33,361 nt of DNA, taken from contig MNEU01000055.1 of NCBI GenBank assembly GCA_001917855.1, positions 1 through 33,361 of the forward strand, given 5' to 3'. This document shows positions 29,490 to 33,361 of this stretch, piece after piece. How positions within the stretch are numbered: the first letter of the stretch is position 1; every line of letters starts with the position of its first letter. The translations under genes were made by a program, and so were the position numbers. The notes under the pieces are model-generated. The model was not told the DNA's origin, ran no database searches, and saw only the letters and a program-made list of their open reading frames with translations. This DNA is from Armatimonadetes bacterium 13_1_40CM_64_14. GTDB lineage: Bacteria > Sysuimicrobiota > Sysuimicrobiia > Sysuimicrobiales > Kaftiobacteriaceae.

Positions 29490-31652
29490 TTACGATGCCC
29501 GCTCCCCTCGCACTTCTGCCTGGAGACGGTTCCCCTGCATGCGCGCCGCGCGCAGGACCTCACCCATTTGGGCGGCGTCAATCGGCTTCGCAAAGAAGTA
29601 GCCTTGCGCCGCGTTGCAGCCCAGCGCCCGTAATTCGCTAGCCTCCTCCGCATGCTCCACACCTTCCGCAAGGGTTTGCAGGTTCAACGCCTTGGAGAGT
29701 GCCACGATGGCGGATGTCAGCGCCATCTCCTCGGGCTGGGCGAGACTCGCGACAAAGCTCTTGTCGATCTTGACGATGTCGACTGGCAGCCGGCGCAGAT
29801 TGTTCAACGACGAGTAGCCCACGCCGAAATCGTCAACGGCCACGCGCACACCGAGTTGCTTCATTCCTTTGAGGACTTCGCCCGTTGCGATCAGGTTCTG
29901 TGCCAGAATGCTTTCCGTAATTTCCAGGATCAGGGCTTCCGCGGCCAATCCCGAGTCCCGCAAGGCCTGGGCCACATCAGCGACGAACCCCGGATCTTCA
30001 AGTTGCTTGACGGAGATATTGACGCCGATCCGAACAGGCAAGGGCTCGGGACTATCCGCCTGCCACAGATGTACTTGACGACAGGCCTCCCGCAGCACCC
30101 ACCGGCCGATGGGCACAATCAAGCCGGTGTCTTCGGCAACGGGAATGAACTCCGCAGGGAGGACCAACCCGCGGGTGGGGTGCTGCCAGCGCAGCAGAGC
30201 CTCCACGCCGATGATCGTCTGTGTGGGGAGGTCCACGACGGGTTGGTAGTGGAGAGTGAACGCCTTACTCTCAACTGCGCGCCGCAGGTCTTCTTCCAAG
30301 CTGACTTGCTGCACAGCCACCTTGTGCATACTTTGATCGAATACTTGGTAGCGATCCCTCCCCTGCCGTTTCGCTGCGTACAAGGCGAGGTCAGCATTCC
30401 GGATAAGCTCGTCCGCCGTGGGCTGCTCATCGCCGCTGAGGGCAATGCCCATGCTGGCCCGCACACCAAACGGCTTGTTGAGCACCATGATGGGCATGTG
30501 TAACGCGTCCAACGTCCGCTTGGCCACAGTTACAGCGTCGTCCGGCTGATGCAAGTCCTCAAGCAGGAGAACAAATTCATCTCCCCCGAGCCGCCCCGCA
30601 GTATCCGCTTCGCGGATGACGGTCCGGAGCCGCTGAGCGACTTCCATCAACAGGGCATCGCCTGCAGAGTGTCCCAGGCTGTCATTGATCTTCTTGAACC
30701 CATCAAGATCCAGCTCCATCACCGCAAGCGACTTCTGTTGACGCTTGGCTCGAGCGAGAGCGTGCTCGAGACGATCCCGAAAGAGGACTCGATTGACCAG
30801 ACCCGTCAACCCATCGTGGGAGGCTTGGTAGGAAAGCGCTTGCTGACTCCGTTCGATTTTTTGCGCCATCGTGTTGAACAGCTCGGCCAGCCGCCCAAGT
30901 TCGTCTCGCCGCTCCACAACGACTCGATGGGACAGGTCGCCCATGCCAAAGAGCCTCGCGGCCTCCTGCAGACTGTGCAGTGGCCGCAGGACAGAGCGCC
31001 CGAGCGTGGTGGCTGCCAGAATGGATATCGCCACTGCGCCGGCAACCATTAGACCGAGAATCCTCAGGAGGCGCTGCTGGGCGACTTGAGCGCTCCACAG
31101 GCTATAGCCTAGGTCAGCCCTTTCCGCTCTATGGAGCTGGTCTAAGGAAAGTTGGATACTTCCGATGAGGTCGTCGTACTGCCTCACCCCCTCGGCTGAG
31201 GTGGGGGAAGGAACGCCTGGTCGGGGTCTCGTGGCCGCGGCAGTGATCGCCTGGACCCGCTGCCAGTCCCGCTCGATGTCTTGGGCAATTTCTTTCTCCC
31301 CAGGGCCCCAGGGATCGGCCTCAAGAGCCCGCAGGGCTACATCCCCTTGTTCGTTCATGCGCAACCACTGCTCCCGACTGGGAGAATCGCCGAGGCTGGC
31401 GTGGCCATGGAACCCTTCGGATACCTGGGAGAGCGCTGTTTGCGCACCAATAATCAGCGACAACTCCTTCAGTGAGGATGCCGCAGCATCCCCGAACGAC
31501 GTGACGAGCCGAACAGAAAGGTACACAGCCGAGGTGAGCATCAAGACGGGAATGAGCAAGGCGACAATGGCGACGATCACTCGAAGTCTCAGAGAACTGT
31601 GCCAGAGCGGACGACCGATCCGACGCCTTAGTGCCCTGAGAGTATCTGCCAT
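29490..31652 (-). CDS. Membrane GGDEF-EAL protein (c-di-GMP synthesis and breakdown)
   Basis: Inner-membrane protein of 720 residues. TM1 lies at about 22-44, a periplasmic helical sensor region at 45-195, TM2 at 196-216 and HAMP at 217-268. The GGDEF domain (about 275-440) has an intact GGDEF at 356-360 and the inhibitory I-site R347-x-x-D350 at the right distance. The EAL domain (about 450-705) retains EALLRW (484-489), LEITES, VDDFGVGYSS, KIDKSF, EGVE and GYFFAKP, so both activities look intact. Such proteins switch between making and degrading c-di-GMP on an external cue. The ATG at 31652 is used. It lies 198 nt downstream of an orphan TRAP binding protein in the same direction, which could supply the cue. 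Confidence 0.93.
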   Translation of the reverse strand: MADTLRALRRRIGRPLWHSSLRLRVIVAIVALLIPVLMLTSAVYLSVRLVTSFGDAAASSLKELSLIIGAQTALSQVSEGFHGHASLGDSPSREQWLRMNEQGDVALRALEADPWGPGEKEIAQDIERDWQRVQAITAAATRPRPGVPSPTSAEGVRQYDDLIGSIQLSLDQLHRAERADLGYSLWSAQVAQQRLLRILGLMVAGAVAISILAATTLGRSVLRPLHSLQEAARLFGMGDLSHRVVVERRDELGRLAELFNTMAQKIERSQQALSYQASHDGLTGLVNRVLFRDRLEHALARAKRQQKSLAVMELDLDGFKKINDSLGHSAGDALLMEVAQRLRTVIREADTAGRLGGDEFVLLLEDLHQPDDAVTVAKRTLDALHMPIMVLNKPFGVRASMGIALSGDEQPTADELIRNADLALYAAKRQGRDRYQVFDQSMHKVAVQQVSLEEDLRRAVESKAFTLHYQPVVDLPTQTIIGVEALLRWQHPTRGLVLPAEFIPVAEDTGLIVPIGRWVLREACRQVHLWQADSPEPLPVRIGVNISVKQLEDPGFVADVAQALRDSGLAAEALILEITESILAQNLIATGEVLKGMKQLGVRVAVDDFGVGYSSLNNLRRLPVDIVKIDKSFVASLAQPEEMALTSAIVALSKALNLQTLAEGVEHAEEASELRALGCNAAQGYFFAKPIDAAQMGEVLRAARMQGNRLQAEVRGERAS

Positions 31653-31850
31653 ATGCGCGACCCTAAGTCGGGGATCAGAGTTCAGCCTCGTTTACCTCCT
31701 ACCCCTGGCGTTGGCGAAATAGGCGAGCCGATTCCGCGGTCCCCGGCTTGCGTGGGATCGATCCCTAGCTCACGCTTGGGCCCCGCGTCGGTCGGTACGC
31801 TATCGCAAGATAGCGATGGCACTGGACGAGAATATCGCGGCGATCCTCTG

Positions 31851-32846
31851 TTACGGGCGCAAGGACTGCACGAGGCGGATCAAATCAGCTCCGCTGGAGA
31901 CCTCTTTCGCGAACTGCTCGTAGAGAGTAGCTGAGGCATTCATGAACGCCTTCTTATCGACGTCGTTCACTTTGAGCTGAGGGTTGGCTTTTGTCATCTG
32001 CTGCACGAGCGAGCTGTCCAGCCGCTCCCCCTCCGCACGGGAGTAGTCGCCAACCTCGACTGCGACGCGTCGGATGACAGTGCGGACGTCTGGAGGGAGA
32101 GCCTGCCACCAGCGCTCCCCGGCCGTTGGATACACAGGCGTATAGACGTGCCCGGTCAGGGAGAGGTAGCTCTGCACCTCGTAGAACTTCGCGCCCCAGA
32201 TCTGAGCCAGAGGGTTCTCCTGCCCGTCGATGACACCGACCCGCAGCGCCTTGTAGACCTCCCCAAACGTCATCGGGACGGGATTTGCCCCGTACACTTG
32301 GACGATTCGTTGACGCCACGCGCTGCGAGGAATGCGCAGTTTGAGACCGCGCAGGTCATCGGGTCTGACGATGGGCCGGACGTTGTTGGTCACGTGGCGA
32401 AAGCCATTCTCCCAAAAGGCCAGCACCCGCAATCCCTTCAGCGCCTGCGGGTCGAGCAGAATCCTCTGGACATCGGCGTTCTCCGCCACGCGTTTCATCT
32501 GCGCCCGGTTGACGATGATATATGGCATTTCGAAAACGCCGAATCCATCGTCCACCGCGCTCATGATCGTGGACGGCAAGAACATTTCTAGCGCGCCACC
32601 TCGCAGAGTCCGGATCAATTCTTCGTCCGTCCCCACCTGACTGTTGCGGAATACGCGAACCTCCACTCGCGCGCCCAGTTCCTTGTCGAGGCGTTTGGCA
32701 AACTCTTGCGCCGTCCGTTGATAAAGTGACTCCAGGCCCCCGTCGTGACCGAAGCGGATGACAATCTTGGGCTGCGCGTGGGTCGGCAGAAACAGCGAGG
32801 TGAGCAGGATGACGAGCACCACACCGGTGACCCAGAGGTTTCTCAT
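31851..32846 (-). CDS. TRAP transporter substrate-binding protein DctP
   Basis: Periplasmic protein of 331 residues with a signal peptide ending at a THAQ site. DctP features in order: IRFGHDGGLESLYQRTAQEFAKRL in part, QVGTDEELIRTLRGGALEMFLPS in part, then LRGLKLRIP with the conserved carboxylate-clamping arginine R171. GVIDGQENPLAQIWGAKFYEVQSYLSLTGH completes the set. Ligands of the family are mostly C4-dicarboxylates and other organic acids. The ATG at 32846 has GGGGGA upstream. No dctQ or dctM gene lies in the window; the next gene downstream is the GGDEF-EAL protein and upstream are tRNA genes. It is either an orphan component or a sensor protein. Confidence 0.92.
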   Translation of the reverse strand: MRNLWVTGVVLVILLTSLFLPTHAQPKIVIRFGHDGGLESLYQRTAQEFAKRLDKELGARVEVRVFRNSQVGTDEELIRTLRGGALEMFLPSTIMSAVDDGFGVFEMPYIIVNRAQMKRVAENADVQRILLDPQALKGLRVLAFWENGFRHVTNNVRPIVRPDDLRGLKLRIPRSAWRQRIVQVYGANPVPMTFGEVYKALRVGVIDGQENPLAQIWGAKFYEVQSYLSLTGHVYTPVYPTAGERWWQALPPDVRTVIRRVAVEVGDYSRAEGERLDSSLVQQMTKANPQLKVNDVDKKAFMNASATLYEQFAKEVSSGADLIRLVQSLRP

Positions 32847-33114
32847 GCGATCCCCCTTGGTCCGATCTTTCCTGCACGGCGCGGTTTGGGACCGACCGCG
32901 ACCTTAGACCTAGTCTACCCTGTAAACACCCGGCCGGTTCGATCTCCTTGAGCTACTTTTGCGCATCTGGTGATTTTAACCGATGGGCTTCTGTGGTCGC
33001 CTGATTCGGCCCCCCGATGTGGAAGACTCACAGTGGGTCACCGGGGGACACGATAGGGGAGCTCCTTGCCCTGCTGGAGATGGGGGAGGAAGCATAGTAT
33101 GACGGGTATGACCG

Positions 33115-33190
33115 TGGTGCCGGGGGAGGGAATCGAACCCCCCACGCGCGGCTCTTCAGGCCGCCGCTCTACCAACTGAGCTACCCCGGC
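33115..33190 (-). tRNA. tRNA-Phe (GAA)
   Basis: A 76-nt cloverleaf reads on the minus strand: acceptor GCCGGGG pairing with CCCCGGC, D-arm GCTC-AGTTGGTA-GAGC, anticodon stem GCGGC/GCCGC around the loop CTGAAGA (anticodon GAA) and T-arm with TTCGATT. The CCA end is encoded in the genome. Confidence 0.97.
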
Positions 33191-33271
33191 GCAAATCTAG
33201 AGCGTCACTCGCGATGTACCCTGGGCAACTCGCGGCCTGAGACATCTCGAGTCACGCAAGTGGTTTCGGGT

Positions 33272-33350
33272 TGGCGGGAGCGACGGGATTTGAACCCGCG
33301 GTCTCCTGCGTGACAGGCAGGTGTGTTGAACCAGGCTACACCACGCCCCC
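33272..33350 (-). tRNA. tRNA-Asp (GTC)
   Basis: A 79-nt cloverleaf on the minus strand: acceptor GGGGGCG pairing with CGCTCCC (one G-T wobble), an 11-nt D-loop, anticodon stem CCTGC/GCAGG around CTGTCAC (anticodon GTC), T-arm GCGGG-TTCAAAT-CCCGT and encoded CCA. It precedes tRNA-Phe by 81 nt in the same direction, so both probably share one transcript. Confidence 0.97.
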
Positions 33351-33361
33351 GAATGAGGAAC

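Noticed and set aside
32881-33114. Possible small gene between dctP and tRNA-Phe
   Set aside because: Only short frames without ribosome sites are seen; it is more likely promoter and leader sequence.

Overview
This is a GC-rich bacterial chromosome segment with many GTG and TTG starts. It probably comes from an uncultivated diderm soil or sediment lineage of the Rokubacteria/NC10 or Sysuimicrobia type. The abundance of LIV, NitT/TauT, BMP and TRAP binding proteins suggests this. None of the exported binding proteins shows a lipobox cysteine, which fits a true periplasm. The taxonomic guess is inference only.

Positions 1-13351 (minus strand) read as one long, tightly packed catabolic and import operon headed by a GntR/FCD repressor gene. 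In transcription order it holds: regulator, two cupins, isochorismatase-fold hydrolase, D-2-hydroxyacid dehydrogenase, LeuA/NifV-like Claisen condensing enzyme, ACMSD-type amidohydrolase, M24 (creatinase/DddP-like) enzyme, two paralogous NitT/TauT permeases, their ATPase, the binding protein, a third cupin, then LivH, LivM and the start of a LivK-like binding protein cut by the window edge. Junctions are 4-22 nt overlaps or short gaps. The ATPase carries an unusual C-terminal tail with a predicted membrane segment. A palindrome (13388-13397) in the divergent promoter region is a likely operator. The substrate is unknown; the set looks like uptake and stepwise breakdown of a small amide- or carboxylate-bearing acid, and I recognise no described pathway with this gene order.

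Positions 13476-21236 (plus strand) hold KdpD, a frameshifted and truncated kdpE remnant, an opposite-strand zinc-ribbon protein, an HTH-Mop (molybdate-sensing type) regulator, modA, modB without modC, and a KimA-type potassium importer with its own sigma-70-like promoter. No kdpFABC is present. KdpD and KimA are both linked to K+ and c-di-AMP in other bacteria.

Positions 21352-28627 hold a DUF6582-like/class III nucleotide cyclase fusion, a convergent SDR oxidoreductase, then a four-gene BMP-family nucleoside-type ABC importer (binding protein, double ATPase, two permeases). The binding-protein gene has a long structured leader and is followed by three consecutive hairpins before the ATPase gene.

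Positions 28686-33350 (minus strand) hold a DipZ-like thioredoxin-fold protein, a membrane GGDEF-EAL protein with intact motifs and an I-site, an orphan TRAP DctP binding protein, and tRNA-Phe and tRNA-Asp genes. No CRISPR array, insertion sequence, phage gene or rRNA was seen.
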